NCBI RefSeq assembly: GCF_002368415.1
Contig: NZ_AP018290.1
Coordinates: forward strand, 2,235,470 to 2,299,469
DNA from: Calothrix sp. NIES-4105
Lineage (GTDB): Bacteria; Cyanobacteriota; Cyanobacteriia; Cyanobacteriales; Nostocaceae
Reading direction: 5' to 3'
Length of the DNA: 64,000 bases
Shown here: positions 1-7,757 of the stretch, piece after piece
Layout of the letters: every line of letters begins with the position of its first letter
How positions within the stretch are numbered: position 1 is the stretch's first letter
Notes under the pieces: model-generated
The model's input: the letters and a program-made list of their open reading frames with translations, nothing else
Database searches by the model: none
What the model was told of the DNA's origin: nothing
Made by a program: the position numbers and the translations under genes

Positions 1-1
1 A

Positions 2-316
2 CAGGCAGTTCCAGAAAAGGCGCCATGTAAAAAAGAATCACTATGGGTAACTTTCACAACGACATTTGTAACGATATTTTTAGCTGAGATAGGCGATAAA
101 ACTCAGTTATCAACACTGTTAATGAGTGCCGAGTCCCACTCACCATTAGTAGTATTTCTAGGTTCAGCAGCAGCATTAATCACTACAAGCTTACTAGGTG
201 TACTGTTAGGTAGTTGGATGGCAAGCAAGTTTTCACCCAAAACAGTCGAAAAATCAGCAGGAGTAATGTTAATGCTTATCTCCGTGATGTTATTCTGGGA
301 TGTTTTCATAGGTTAA
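2..316 (+). CDS. UPF0016/GDT1-type membrane protein, first half-exporter (5' partial)
   Basis: The frame is open from the window edge, so the N-terminus is missing. About 104 residues remain. The family signature AEIGDKTQLST lies at about residues 31-41, inside the first visible membrane segment; a second hydrophobic stretch and a C-terminal helix follow. UPF0016 proteins (yeast Gdt1, human TMEM165, Synechocystis Mnx) move Mn2+ or Ca2+ through two copies of the E-x-G-D-K-[ST] motif. Here each gene carries one copy and the next gene, 25 nt downstream, carries the other, so the two products probably form a heterodimer. This matches the split 'hemi' manganese exchangers (Hmx1/Hmx2) described in Anabaena. 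The family call is firm; the substrate is inferred. Confidence 0.85.
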   Translation, partial: QAVPEKAPCKKESLWVTFTTTFVTIFLAEIGDKTQLSTLLMSAESHSPLVVFLGSAAALITTSLLGVLLGSWMASKFSPKTVEKSAGVMLMLISVMLFWDVFIG

Positions 317-341
317 CCTTTACCTTTACCCCTTATAAATT

Positions 342-647
342 ATGAACTGGCATCTTTTAGGAATAAGCTTTATTACAGTCTTTTTATCAGAGTTAGGCGA
401 CAAAAGTCAGCTAGCAGCAATTGCATTATCAGGACGCTGCCAATCTCCGCGCGCTGTATTCTTCGGTACTGCCGCAGCACTACTATTAACAAGTTTACTA
501 GGCGCCTTAGCAGGAGGTGCAGTTGCAGAAGTGTTACCAACAAGATTACTAAAAGGTATTGCAGCAGTAGGATTTGCGGTTCTTGCAGTGCGTCTACTGT
601 TTTTTAATAATCAAGAAGCTGATGAGTCACAGGAAGAAACAGTTTAA
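342..647 (+). CDS. UPF0016/GDT1-type membrane protein, second half-exporter
   Basis: A 101-residue protein with three hydrophobic helices and the signature SELGDKSQLAA at about residues 16-26. It has one UPF0016 repeat, half the length of a complete two-repeat exporter. It starts 25 nt after the first half gene ends, so co-transcription is likely. The acidic tail (residues 90-101) is probably cytoplasmic. Likely role: with its partner, exports manganese from the cytoplasm or loads it into the thylakoid lumen, protecting against Mn excess. That role follows the Synechocystis Mnx and Anabaena Hmx precedents and is not shown here. Confidence 0.88.
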   Translation: MNWHLLGISFITVFLSELGDKSQLAAIALSGRCQSPRAVFFGTAAALLLTSLLGALAGGAVAEVLPTRLLKGIAAVGFAVLAVRLLFFNNQEADESQEETV

Positions 648-774
648 CAGTAAGGTGCGTGAAAACACTTTAATATTTCATTTCATTGATTTAGAATTGA
701 TGCTCTAAATATACAATAGTAAAGACTGTACATGTACAGTCTCTACATTATGTAATCTTTAATTTTGCTAGGTA

Positions 775-1269
775 TTAAACAGACTTTTGGCGCCAACACC
801 ATCCAAATATCAAGCCAATAGCTGTCAACTTGAATGCTTCAAAACTCCAGTACAATCCGTGTAGCATATTCATGGATACTGGGAATTCAGATGCTGAGTC
901 AAATAAATTTAGGTCTATGCCTGTAGCACACATTTGTGGAGTTAAGAAATATGTAAATGCGAGGGCTATACTTAAGAGCGTCACAGCTAAAGCAGCTACA
1001 CCACCATACCAGCGTAGTTGAGTTTTTGATAAAGCGAGAATGCTAGTTAAGACTGCGGCAGCAGATAATAATTCAATGCGGTTAAAATTCCAGAAGATTG
1101 AATAACCTGCGGTAGCAAAACTATCGAGGGTCATCATCCCAGAAAAGTACATGCTAGGCATAATTACCCAGTCGAGGAGAAGACTAGCACTAAACCAGAA
1201 GCCCAGAATTAGAGTCAAAACTGTGTGCCAAACTGGGCGTTTTAATTCAACGTTAGAAATAGCATTCAT
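775..1269 (-). CDS. Conserved cyanobacterial four-helix membrane protein
   Basis: A 164-residue protein with four predicted membrane helices (about residues 15-37, 63-82, 90-112 and 135-157). Short charged loops and an acidic first loop separate them. I recognise no catalytic motif. It resembles uncharacterised small cyanobacterial membrane proteins that keep an N-terminal tryptophan-rich helix (GFWFSASLLLDW). It stands alone on the minus strand; its stop is about 130 nt from the UPF0016 pair, which converges on it. Function unknown. Confidence 0.7.
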   Translation of the reverse strand: MNAISNVELKRPVWHTVLTLILGFWFSASLLLDWVIMPSMYFSGMMTLDSFATAGYSIFWNFNRIELLSAAAVLTSILALSKTQLRWYGGVAALAVTLLSIALAFTYFLTPQMCATGIDLNLFDSASEFPVSMNMLHGLYWSFEAFKLTAIGLIFGWCWRQKSV

Positions 1270-1568
1270 GGAATAATTGCCTGTATATATATTTATAGTT
1301 TGTACCTAAAAAAGTTGTTTTGACAACAGATAGCAATTATCCTTTACAAAACGGTCAATTTTTTATAAGTATTTAAGCTTAGTTTGGTTCTGAAACCCTT
1401 TGTACATATAAGATTAGGTCTGACTAAGAATTATTAAGCTCAAACGGTTGATTAATGTTACGTATTGGGATTAAATCTCAGATTTTTAAGGCGCGATTGG
1501 TATAATATAACGTCAGTTAATTACGCTTATAAATGGCGCCTGTGTAATAAATATGTTCGGAAGGATTA
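1270..1568. other. Intergenic stretch between membrane protein and P450
   Basis: AT-rich spacer holding the promoter side of the minus-strand membrane protein and the 3' side of the P450 gene. A plus-strand frame beginning at 1465 runs into the P450 3' end, has no coding character and is not called. I see no clear hairpin or repeat. Confidence 0.4.
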
Positions 1569-2921
1569 TTACCCGCGCGCGTGTATAGTCATTGGTAAGC
1601 CGTTTTTAGGGCGGGTGTTAAAATTGAAGAAAGGCTGCAATTCATAATCGAATGGTACTGTTAACTTAAAACGCTGTAAAATCATAGCAATATTAATCCG
1701 CATTTGCATCATAGCGAATGCATTACCGATACAAATACGAGAACCTCCAGAAAAAGGAAGATAAGCAAACTTAGGAATATTATCTTTATACTGATGAAAT
1801 CTATCGGGATTAAAGCGTAATGGTTCGGGGAAGTAATCGCTACGACGATGTAGTGTCCAAGGTGCAATTAAAACTAAACTATTTTTGGGGATAGTGTACT
1901 CATTAATAACAACGTTTTCAGTTGCTTGTCTGGAAACAACTGCTGTGACAGGCAATAATCGCATTGATTCTTTTAAGACCATTTCGAGATACGGCATTTG
2001 ATTTAAATCTGAGATTGTTATTGGTTTTTCTCCAACTTGATTAATTTCATCCAATAAGCGCGCTTCGACTTCTGGATGTTGAGAGATAAGATAGAATGTA
2101 AATGCGAGGGAATGTGCAGTTACTTCGTAACCCGCTGCAAATAAATTTAGTACTTCGTTTCTAACTTGCTTATCTGTTAATAAACCCGTTGTATCACTTG
2201 CCTGTGCTTTAATGAGCATTGATAGTACATCACCATAATCTTCGCCTGATCGGCGCCGCTTTACTATTATTGAACTAACATGGTTATCGATAAGAGTAAA
2301 TAACCGTTTCATCTCCAAGTTACTTTTAATTGGTACCCAACTTGGTACAGGAAAAGAACTTATACGTTGGGAGAATAATTCAATAAAGCCAATAATTGCT
2401 TGACCTATTTGATTATCTCGTAAATCTTGACCGAAAAAAGCTTTAGTTGTGATACCCAAAGTTAAATCCATCATTGCTGTTGGAATATCAATAACTTCTC
2501 CAGTTCGCCACTGCGAAATCATTGCTGTTGTATAATCAGTCATAATGCTTGCATATGCATCGAAACGCTGTGCATTGAATGCAGGACTAATAATAGAACG
2601 TAAAACCTGCCATAACTCACCATCGCTAGTGAATAAATTTTCTCCAAAAATGCCTTTTGCCGTGTATTTTACAGTAAAAGGCTTTTGAAACTTCTTTGTT
2701 TGTTTAAGTAAAACTTGCTGCGCTAAATCTGGATGATTAACAAAATAGGCTGAACCGAGCAAACCTAAAGGAATGCGGAGAAAATCACCTTGCTGGGCTA
2801 AATTTTCAAGGTACCCCAGTATATCTTGACTCATCGCACTTCTGTGATTGCGATATTTGGTTATTGTTGGAATTGTAGCAGTAGGAATAGTTTGACGCAT
2901 AATTATAATAGTAAAATCCAA
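1569..2921 (-). CDS. Cytochrome P450 (CYP110-like)
   Basis: A 450-residue cytochrome P450, a heme-thiolate monooxygenase. The heme-binding loop FSGGSRICIG puts the axial cysteine at about residue 397. The K-helix ExxR is seen as KESMRL, and the I-helix oxygen-activation segment as AGYEVTAHS. The full-length family size and lack of a fused reductase mean it needs a separate ferredoxin system. CYP110 enzymes in filamentous cyanobacteria oxidise fatty acids or terpenes; the substrate here is unknown. An alternative start is Met8 (2900). It is the last gene of a minus-strand run, 79 nt after the BMP gene, with a dispersed hairpin repeat between them. Confidence 0.93.
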   Translation of the reverse strand: MDFTIIIMRQTIPTATIPTITKYRNHRSAMSQDILGYLENLAQQGDFLRIPLGLLGSAYFVNHPDLAQQVLLKQTKKFQKPFTVKYTAKGIFGENLFTSDGELWQVLRSIISPAFNAQRFDAYASIMTDYTTAMISQWRTGEVIDIPTAMMDLTLGITTKAFFGQDLRDNQIGQAIIGFIELFSQRISSFPVPSWVPIKSNLEMKRLFTLIDNHVSSIIVKRRRSGEDYGDVLSMLIKAQASDTTGLLTDKQVRNEVLNLFAAGYEVTAHSLAFTFYLISQHPEVEARLLDEINQVGEKPITISDLNQMPYLEMVLKESMRLLPVTAVVSRQATENVVINEYTIPKNSLVLIAPWTLHRRSDYFPEPLRFNPDRFHQYKDNIPKFAYLPFSGGSRICIGNAFAMMQMRINIAMILQRFKLTVPFDYELQPFFNFNTRPKNGLPMTIHARG

Positions 2922-2941
2922 AATTAAAAATCCTAACTCCT

Positions 2942-3003
2942 GTACGGGCGGGTTTATCTATATCCTGCTAATAGAGAAAACTTGGGTGAACCCGCCCCGA
3001 CTA
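2942..3003. repeat. R1 dispersed hairpin repeat, copy 1
   Basis: An imperfect inverted repeat of about 60 nt whose arms are CGGGCGGGTT and AACCCGCCC around an AT-rich centre containing TATCTATAT. Related copies lie at 42023-42085, 53962-54096 (two), 55689-55745 and 58736-58836. The TAG stop of the BMP gene falls at this element's edge. Confidence 0.85.
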
Positions 3004-4146
3004 ACTTTTTTTGGGTATTGTTCCTTCAACACCTTCAACGTACCAGTCCATTTCTAATTGTGCCTTATCATCGAGGTTTTTACCTTTTGAAACTCGCACG
3101 ATTCCATTTTGGTCTTTGATTGGACCCTCGAAAGGATGGGCAATTCCTTGAATTATTTCATTACGCTTTTGATTAACTAAATTTTGTATATCTAAAGGAA
3201 TTACTGCGTTCATCGGTGATATATCAACCATTCCTTGTGCTATACCGTACCAAGTATTCTCTGGTTTCCATGTTTTATCAATTACAGCTGTAGCTTTCTC
3301 GGTATAAAATTTACCCCATTGACTAATCGCTGACGTTAGATGTGCTTTTGGTGCAAACTTACTCATGTCGGTGTTATAGCCAAATGCGTAAATTCCCTTT
3401 TCCTCTGCGAATTGAAGTATTGCTGCTGAGTCGGTGTGCTGTGCTAATATATCAGCCCCATCCTTGACTGCATATGCAGCAGCTTCGCGTTCTTTTGTTG
3501 GGTCGTCCTGAGTTTGCGTCCATACTACCCGTACTTTGGCTTTTGGGTTTGTCAATCTTACACCAGTAGTAAATGCATTGATTCCTCGAATAACTTCTGG
3601 TATTGGATAGGCGCCAATAAAACCAATAATATTCGATTTAGTCATCTTACCAGCAATCATCCCAGTTAAATATCGCGATTCTTCAAAGCGACCTAAATAA
3701 GTCCCAACATTTGCCGCGCGTTTATATCCAGCGCAGTGTTCAAAAGCAACTTGAGGAAAATCTTGGGCTACTTTAATTGTAGGGTTCATATAGCCAAACG
3801 AAGTTGTAAAAATCAACTCATGACCATCAGTTGCTAATTGTCGAATTACTTTCTCAGCATCCACATCAACATTTACATTTTCAACAAGAGTCGTTTTTAC
3901 TTTCTCCTTAAGATTTGCCTCCATTTCTCTACGTCCTAAATCATGTGCGTAAGTCCAACCCATATCACCAACTGGTTCAATATAAACAAACCCGACCTTT
4001 AAGGGTTGATTAAGAGAAACTGGTGAAGCTTGGACTGTTGGTTTAATCGCAGCAGTATTCTTTCTACCACCACAACTAGTCAATGTTATCCCAGCACCCG
4101 TTAAAGCTGTATATTTTATCAACTCGATAAACTTTCGACGTTCCAT
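3001..4146 (-). CDS. BMP-family ABC transporter substrate-binding lipoprotein
   Basis: A 381-residue binding protein of the Bmp/PnrA (Med) family, which feeds ABC importers for nucleosides or related compounds. The start at 4146 (MERRKFIEL) is preferred over the upstream ATG at 4203. It gives a basic N-terminus, a hydrophobic helix and a lipobox LTSCGG with the lipid-modified Cys at about residue 25. The periplasmic domain begins near LKVGFVYIEPVGDMGW, typical of the family. No permease or ATPase gene is next to it. It lies 63 nt downstream of the TauE-like gene and shares its direction with the formamidase-like gene, suggesting a nitrogen-compound uptake and breakdown string. The ligand is not predictable. 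Confidence 0.88.
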   Translation of the reverse strand: MERRKFIELIKYTALTGAGITLTSCGGRKNTAAIKPTVQASPVSLNQPLKVGFVYIEPVGDMGWTYAHDLGRREMEANLKEKVKTTLVENVNVDVDAEKVIRQLATDGHELIFTTSFGYMNPTIKVAQDFPQVAFEHCAGYKRAANVGTYLGRFEESRYLTGMIAGKMTKSNIIGFIGAYPIPEVIRGINAFTTGVRLTNPKAKVRVVWTQTQDDPTKEREAAAYAVKDGADILAQHTDSAAILQFAEEKGIYAFGYNTDMSKFAPKAHLTSAISQWGKFYTEKATAVIDKTWKPENTWYGIAQGMVDISPMNAVIPLDIQNLVNQKRNEIIQGIAHPFEGPIKDQNGIVRVSKGKNLDDKAQLEMDWYVEGVEGTIPKKS

Positions 4147-4209
4147 ATTAACAAGCAAAAAATATAAATGTTTTTGCTTGATTGTAGCTTTTATAGTCAG
4201 CAATCACCT

Positions 4210-4989
4210 TTACATGCGCTCATATGCCTGCCAAGCTTGCCAGAATATATATATAGATAAAACAGCGAGCAGTGTGCGAAATGCTAAACTGACAATATGG
4301 TCGGGTAACTTTGGCAAAAAACGAGTACTAATCTGGGCGCCTATCAATCCACCGATTCCTAATATCAATCCTTCTACCCACAAAACATTACCTTTAGCTG
4401 CATGTCCAATAGTCGCAGAAATAGCGGTAATCATTATCACGCCTAAACTTGTTTGAATTGCGACTTTGATAGTTTCCCCTATTAACAAAATTTGTAGCGG
4501 CACCATAATCACACCACCACCAACGCCAAATAACCCTGCCAATACTCCTGCGGTTCCTCCTGTAAAGATTCTCGCCAGAACTGGATTGAATGTATTGCCT
4601 GGATTATTAGCTTTACGATTGGTAAGTCTTTTACGTAATTGTACTAAAAAAATATTAAGTAAAAGTAATAATCCAAACGCAAACAATAAAATATATTGAG
4701 GTATACGTGTAGCCAGTTCTACTCCCAATAGTGTAGTAATAACCGCAGGCAACCCTAAATATATAACGCGCTTAAAGCTTAAATAGCCCATGCGCCAATT
4801 TTGAATACTTCCACTTATGGCGGTAATAACAATAGAAAAACTGCTAGTAGCAACAGCTTGAAGCGGCGTATATCCTAATGCTACTTGCAAAGGTACCAAA
4901 ACAGTACCGCCACCAATACCCAAAAATCCGGCGAGAATTCCAGATATAAAACCACCAGCAGCTAGTAATAATAATTTTGATGTAACCAT
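4210..4989 (-). CDS. TauE/SafE-family membrane permease
   Basis: A 259-residue polytopic protein of the TauE/SafE (DUF81) family with about eight membrane helices in two homologous halves. Each half carries a glycine-rich family stretch: GFLGIGGGTVLVPL near residues 21-34 and GLFGVGGGVIMVPL near 152-165. Members export sulfite, sulfoacetate or other organic anions. It starts 22 nt after the formamidase-like stop, so the two genes are very likely co-transcribed, and formate or another small acid product is a possible substrate. That link rests only on proximity. Confidence 0.88.
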   Translation of the reverse strand: MVTSKLLLLAAGGFISGILAGFLGIGGGTVLVPLQVALGYTPLQAVATSSFSIVITAISGSIQNWRMGYLSFKRVIYLGLPAVITTLLGVELATRIPQYILLFAFGLLLLLNIFLVQLRKRLTNRKANNPGNTFNPVLARIFTGGTAGVLAGLFGVGGGVIMVPLQILLIGETIKVAIQTSLGVIMITAISATIGHAAKGNVLWVEGLILGIGGLIGAQISTRFLPKLPDHIVSLAFRTLLAVLSIYIFWQAWQAYERM

Positions 4990-5011
4990 ATATTAAGCGT
5001 GGATGTTACCG

Positions 5012-5974
5012 TTACAATACATTTCTCGGCAAAATAGACTTAGGCAGCATCCCATGTACACCCTTTTGTGGGCTATTAACCACTTGGCTAATCCTAAAAT
5101 TTACAGCCAAACTACACAAGACATAAGCATCTTCGGCTGATATACCAACAAAGCGTTCGATAAAATCAATCATATTTGAGACTGCATTTTCCAAAGCTTC
5201 ATCAAGGGTATTGCCAAAACCCATCGTTATAATATCAGTTGGTGTTTCAGCGATTGGCGCCGACAAATGCAAATCTTTACGCACCTTGAGCTTAACAGTA
5301 CCATTCATTGAAGTTTCAATTGCCGTGACATTGACTTCCCCATCACCTTGTGCAGAGTGACCATCACCGATAGAGAATAAGGCGCCGGGTACAAACACAG
5401 GTAAAAAGATTTTGGCGCCAGCTTGAAGTTCTCGATTATCGATATTACCACCATAATATCCGGGTGGAATCGAAGAACGGTGTTCATCAGCAGTCGCCAC
5501 ACCCAAAATGCCAAAAAAAGCCGTTATAGGTATTTTAATACCCGACCCCTTCGGAAACTCCGCAATATTATTATCCAAATCCAAATCAATAAACCGCAGC
5601 GCAGGCTGTGTAAACTTTTGTGGCAAGGCGCCCCATCCACTGCGAATAGCATTAAAACCAACAGGTAAACGCGGAGAAATAGAGTGTAACTCAACCTCTA
5701 AAACATCTCCAGGTTCAGCACCATTTACATAAATAGGACCAGTCAGCAAATGTGGACCACCTGCAATTTTACGGGATAGCGCCAAATTTTGACAAATATC
5801 TACAAATTCAGGAGTCAGAAACGCTGGTGGCGCCTTATCATACACATAAAACCCACTATAAGTTTCAACATCTACCGTATCTCCAGAATCAACCATAAGC
5901 GCAGGTGGCAGTAAATGCGAAAAACCACCTAAATGCACCGTTTCCTTTGTAGCCTTTAAAATATGATGAACCAT
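5012..5974 (-). CDS. Acetamidase/formamidase family protein
   Basis: A 320-residue member of the FmdA/AmdA family, which hydrolyses formamide or short amides to an acid and ammonia. Visible signatures are GPHLLTGP at residues 73-80, PGDVLEVEL at about 88-96, and the metal-site segment GDGHSAQGDGE near residues 198-208. Length agrees with short cyanobacterial members. It is the first gene of the minus-strand run amidase, TauE-like, BMP, P450, so its promoter should lie in 5975-6060. The exact amide substrate is unknown. Confidence 0.9.
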   Translation of the reverse strand: MVHHILKATKETVHLGGFSHLLPPALMVDSGDTVDVETYSGFYVYDKAPPAFLTPEFVDICQNLALSRKIAGGPHLLTGPIYVNGAEPGDVLEVELHSISPRLPVGFNAIRSGWGALPQKFTQPALRFIDLDLDNNIAEFPKGSGIKIPITAFFGILGVATADEHRSSIPPGYYGGNIDNRELQAGAKIFLPVFVPGALFSIGDGHSAQGDGEVNVTAIETSMNGTVKLKVRKDLHLSAPIAETPTDIITMGFGNTLDEALENAVSNMIDFIERFVGISAEDAYVLCSLAVNFRISQVVNSPQKGVHGMLPKSILPRNVL

Positions 5975-6269
5975 TTAGACGATGAGATATTTTGTATATA
6001 TTCTGACATAACAGGCGCTGTTATCAAGAAGTTCAAGTATATATCATTAGGGACTTCCAAAAATTTGATTCTCCGTCTTGTGGAATCCCATCCTTGCCCA
6101 TTCCTTTCAAATGGGGGGCAGGGATGCGAATGCCACAAGAAAATTTTGTGTTTAGACTAATAATATAGTACTTGTAATGGTACAAATTGTTTTACTAAGA
6201 CATAAAATAATATTCATCTAATCAGACATACAAAAAAATTATCTGAGCTTAATATTCAAATAATTAATA
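5975..6269. other. Intergenic region with one large imperfect hairpin
   Basis: Holds the upstream region of the formamidase-like gene and a decayed palindromic element at 6077-6139 (outer arms CTTGTGG/CCACAAG, inner arms CATCC..GCCCA and TGGGG..GGGATG). The rest is AT-rich with no credible gene. Confidence 0.5.
6077..6139. repeat. Imperfect inverted repeat, about 63 nt
   Basis: Arms CTTGTGG and CCACAAG enclose a second, mismatched GC-rich stem around ATTCCTTTCAAAT. It resembles the small hairpin elements scattered through cyanobacterial genomes. No further copy was recognised here. Confidence 0.6.
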
Positions 6270-6274
6270 GTAAC

Positions 6275-6328
6275 TTGTGTATTTTTTCTACCTCAAATAT
6301 AATAATAAAAGAGAGGGTTGCCCCTCTC
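6275..6328 (+). promoter_or_regulatory. Promoter and 5'-end hairpin of the 6367 small gene
   Basis: TTGTGT (6275-6280) and TATAAT (6298-6303) are separated by exactly 17 nt, a good sigma-70-type promoter. Transcription would begin near 6310, so the hairpin GAGAGGG/CCCTCTC (6311-6328) would sit at the extreme 5' end of the mRNA, a position known to protect transcripts from decay. Promoter placement is inferred from spacing. Confidence 0.6.
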
Positions 6329-6353
6329 TATTTGTGTAGTTTAAAAGTAATTA

Positions 6354-6364
6354 AGGAGGTGACT
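6354..6364 (+). promoter_or_regulatory. Near-perfect Shine-Dalgarno site
   Basis: AAGGAGGTGA ends a few bases before the ATG at 6367. It pairs almost completely with the 3' end of 16S rRNA. Such an extended site is rare in this window and fixes the start of the 62-residue gene. Confidence 0.8.
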
Positions 6365-6366
6365 AA

Positions 6367-6555
6367 ATGTCTGACAACGGTAATGGCAATGGCCGTCGAA
6401 CATTGTTTGACCCATTGTTAACACTAATACGTCTTTTTCATGATAAGTGGAAGATGAATAATGCGTTAACGGGGAATACAACAATTGTCGATGGTCAGAA
6501 AGCCAGGGAAGAGCTAGAAGACAAGCTTGACCCTACCGATGAAACAGACAACTAA
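6367..6555 (+). CDS. Small conserved-looking hydrophilic protein, 62 aa
   Basis: The start is fixed by the strong ribosome site just upstream. The protein has a glycine/asparagine-rich start (SDNGNGNGRR), a short amphipathic helix (about residues 15-32, FDPLLTLIRLFHDKW), and an acidic tail rich in D and E. No signal peptide, membrane helix or known domain is visible. A sigma-70-type promoter, a 5' hairpin and a 3' hairpin frame a monocistronic, probably abundant transcript. Function unknown; a small regulatory or structural role fits the layout but is a guess. Confidence 0.7.
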   Translation: MSDNGNGNGRRTLFDPLLTLIRLFHDKWKMNNALTGNTTIVDGQKAREELEDKLDPTDETDN

Positions 6556-6569
6556 TCATTAATTAGTTG

Positions 6570-6601
6570 GATAGCCTAAGCAGCGCTTTGCTTGGGCTAT
6601 C
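6570..6601 (+). terminator. 3' hairpin after the 62-aa gene
   Basis: A stem of about 12 bp (GATAGCC..AAGC paired with GCTT..GGCTATC). The following bases are AT-rich but lack a clean T run, so it may be a weak terminator or a transcript-end stabiliser. Confidence 0.6.
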
Positions 6602-6630
6602 TATATATTAACATTTACAATTTGTATTAT

Positions 6631-6948
6631 ATGTCAAATATTAATAGTTGTTTTATTACGCCTGCACACATCTTCTTGGTAAAGAAACGTGAAAACTGGG
6701 AATTTGTTCATGGTGAGGTTTTTTGGAACCCTCTAAATTTACCCGACCTCTCTATAGAAGACACTTTTTCTATGTATGGCACTTCTTTAGTGAAGGTGGC
6801 TGCAAAATTACTGCAACTCAACAATGGTAAGCCCGGTTACTATTTAGCCAATATTGCAGACAAAAAATATTATTACTGCGGTGAAAACCTCGAGGATATC
6901 CGGGCAAAATTAAGAGAACTAGGGATTGGTAAGCTTGAACCACATTGA
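6631..6948 (+). CDS. Hypothetical protein, 105 aa
   Basis: The ATG at 6631 (MSNINSCFITPAHIF) is preferred over the one at 6592, which lies in the preceding gene's 3' hairpin. The protein looks like a compact alpha/beta domain: beta-rich first half, a central helix (SLVKVAAKLLQL), then a YYLANIADKKYYYCGENLEDI strand-and-turn region. No family recognised. It follows the small 62-residue gene and may be read by weak readthrough. Confidence 0.55.
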   Translation: MSNINSCFITPAHIFLVKKRENWEFVHGEVFWNPLNLPDLSIEDTFSMYGTSLVKVAAKLLQLNNGKPGYYLANIADKKYYYCGENLEDIRAKLRELGIGKLEPH

Positions 6949-7041
6949 TTTTTTAGTAGCATCACGTTCTCCAACAATTAAATCGCCGCCTACATAAAGA
7001 ATCAAATTAGTTTTATTAGTCACCAGTTACTATAATCATAG

Positions 7042-7668
7042 TTAAGGCGCCTCTACAGAATGAAATATAATTTTTCCTTCAGATTGCCGAAATTCGATAT
7101 TGAATTTATCAAATACAACTTCACGACCGAGTAATAGTTGAGCTGCACCTGTATCAGTTTGTAACCATGCTACGGGTGCAACAAATTGTTTATTATTAAT
7201 AGTCATTTCAATATCGCGCAGAACAAACTCGACTTTTCCACCAATAGTTTCTGCTATCAGTTTAGACTCAGAATCAGCCAGAGCATATCCCAACTCTTCA
7301 CCAGTTTCAAATGGAATTAAGCTAAGTTCGGCGCCGCTATCTACCAACATAACAGCATTCATTACTTTATCACGATGCTGGAGCCGTACTTCATAATTTG
7401 GCTGCCAATCATGACGCACTACTGCACGAAAGCGAATAGGTAGTATTTGAACTGAACCTGCAGAACGAGGTACAAAATAAATGACAAACTTCTGTCCTGA
7501 AGCCTCCGCTATATCTAGAGCTTCTCGCAAATTTTCACTATGGGCAATGATACCATTAGCGTTATAGGCAATGTACTGATTTTTGTAAAAATCTATTAAC
7601 ATCCGTCGGTTCCTATTTAACCATGCGAGTATTTCTTGAGTTTCTTCTTGCGAATGTGTTGTGTCCAT
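7042..7668 (-). CDS. Retropepsin-like aspartic protease domain protein
   Basis: A 208-residue protein in two parts. Residues 20-70 (around AYNANGIIAHSENLREAL) resemble the short DUF5678-type domain. Residues 95-205 resemble a single-chain retropepsin fold. The catalytic-type motif MLVDSGAELSLIP places the aspartate at about residue 110, and a second hydrophobic-Gly element LLLGREVVFDKF occurs near residue 180. Such proteins act as dimeric aspartyl proteases; activity here is inferred from the DSGA motif. No signal peptide, so probably cytoplasmic. It lies downstream of the first TPR-CHAT gene in the same direction, about 90 nt away. Confidence 0.8.
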   Translation of the reverse strand: MDTTHSQEETQEILAWLNRNRRMLIDFYKNQYIAYNANGIIAHSENLREALDIAEASGQKFVIYFVPRSAGSVQILPIRFRAVVRHDWQPNYEVRLQHRDKVMNAVMLVDSGAELSLIPFETGEELGYALADSESKLIAETIGGKVEFVLRDIEMTINNKQFVAPVAWLQTDTGAAQLLLGREVVFDKFNIEFRQSEGKIIFHSVEAP

Positions 7669-7757
7669 AATATATAAAGTTAGGCGCGAGTTTGTTTGTT
7701 GTTATATTTATTTTAAGAGGCACCGTTATTAACAATCTCTAACCTTTGTCATTCTAC

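Noticed and set aside
1465-1647. 60-codon plus-strand frame
   Set aside because: Runs into the P450 3' end in antisense and has no start signal or homology.
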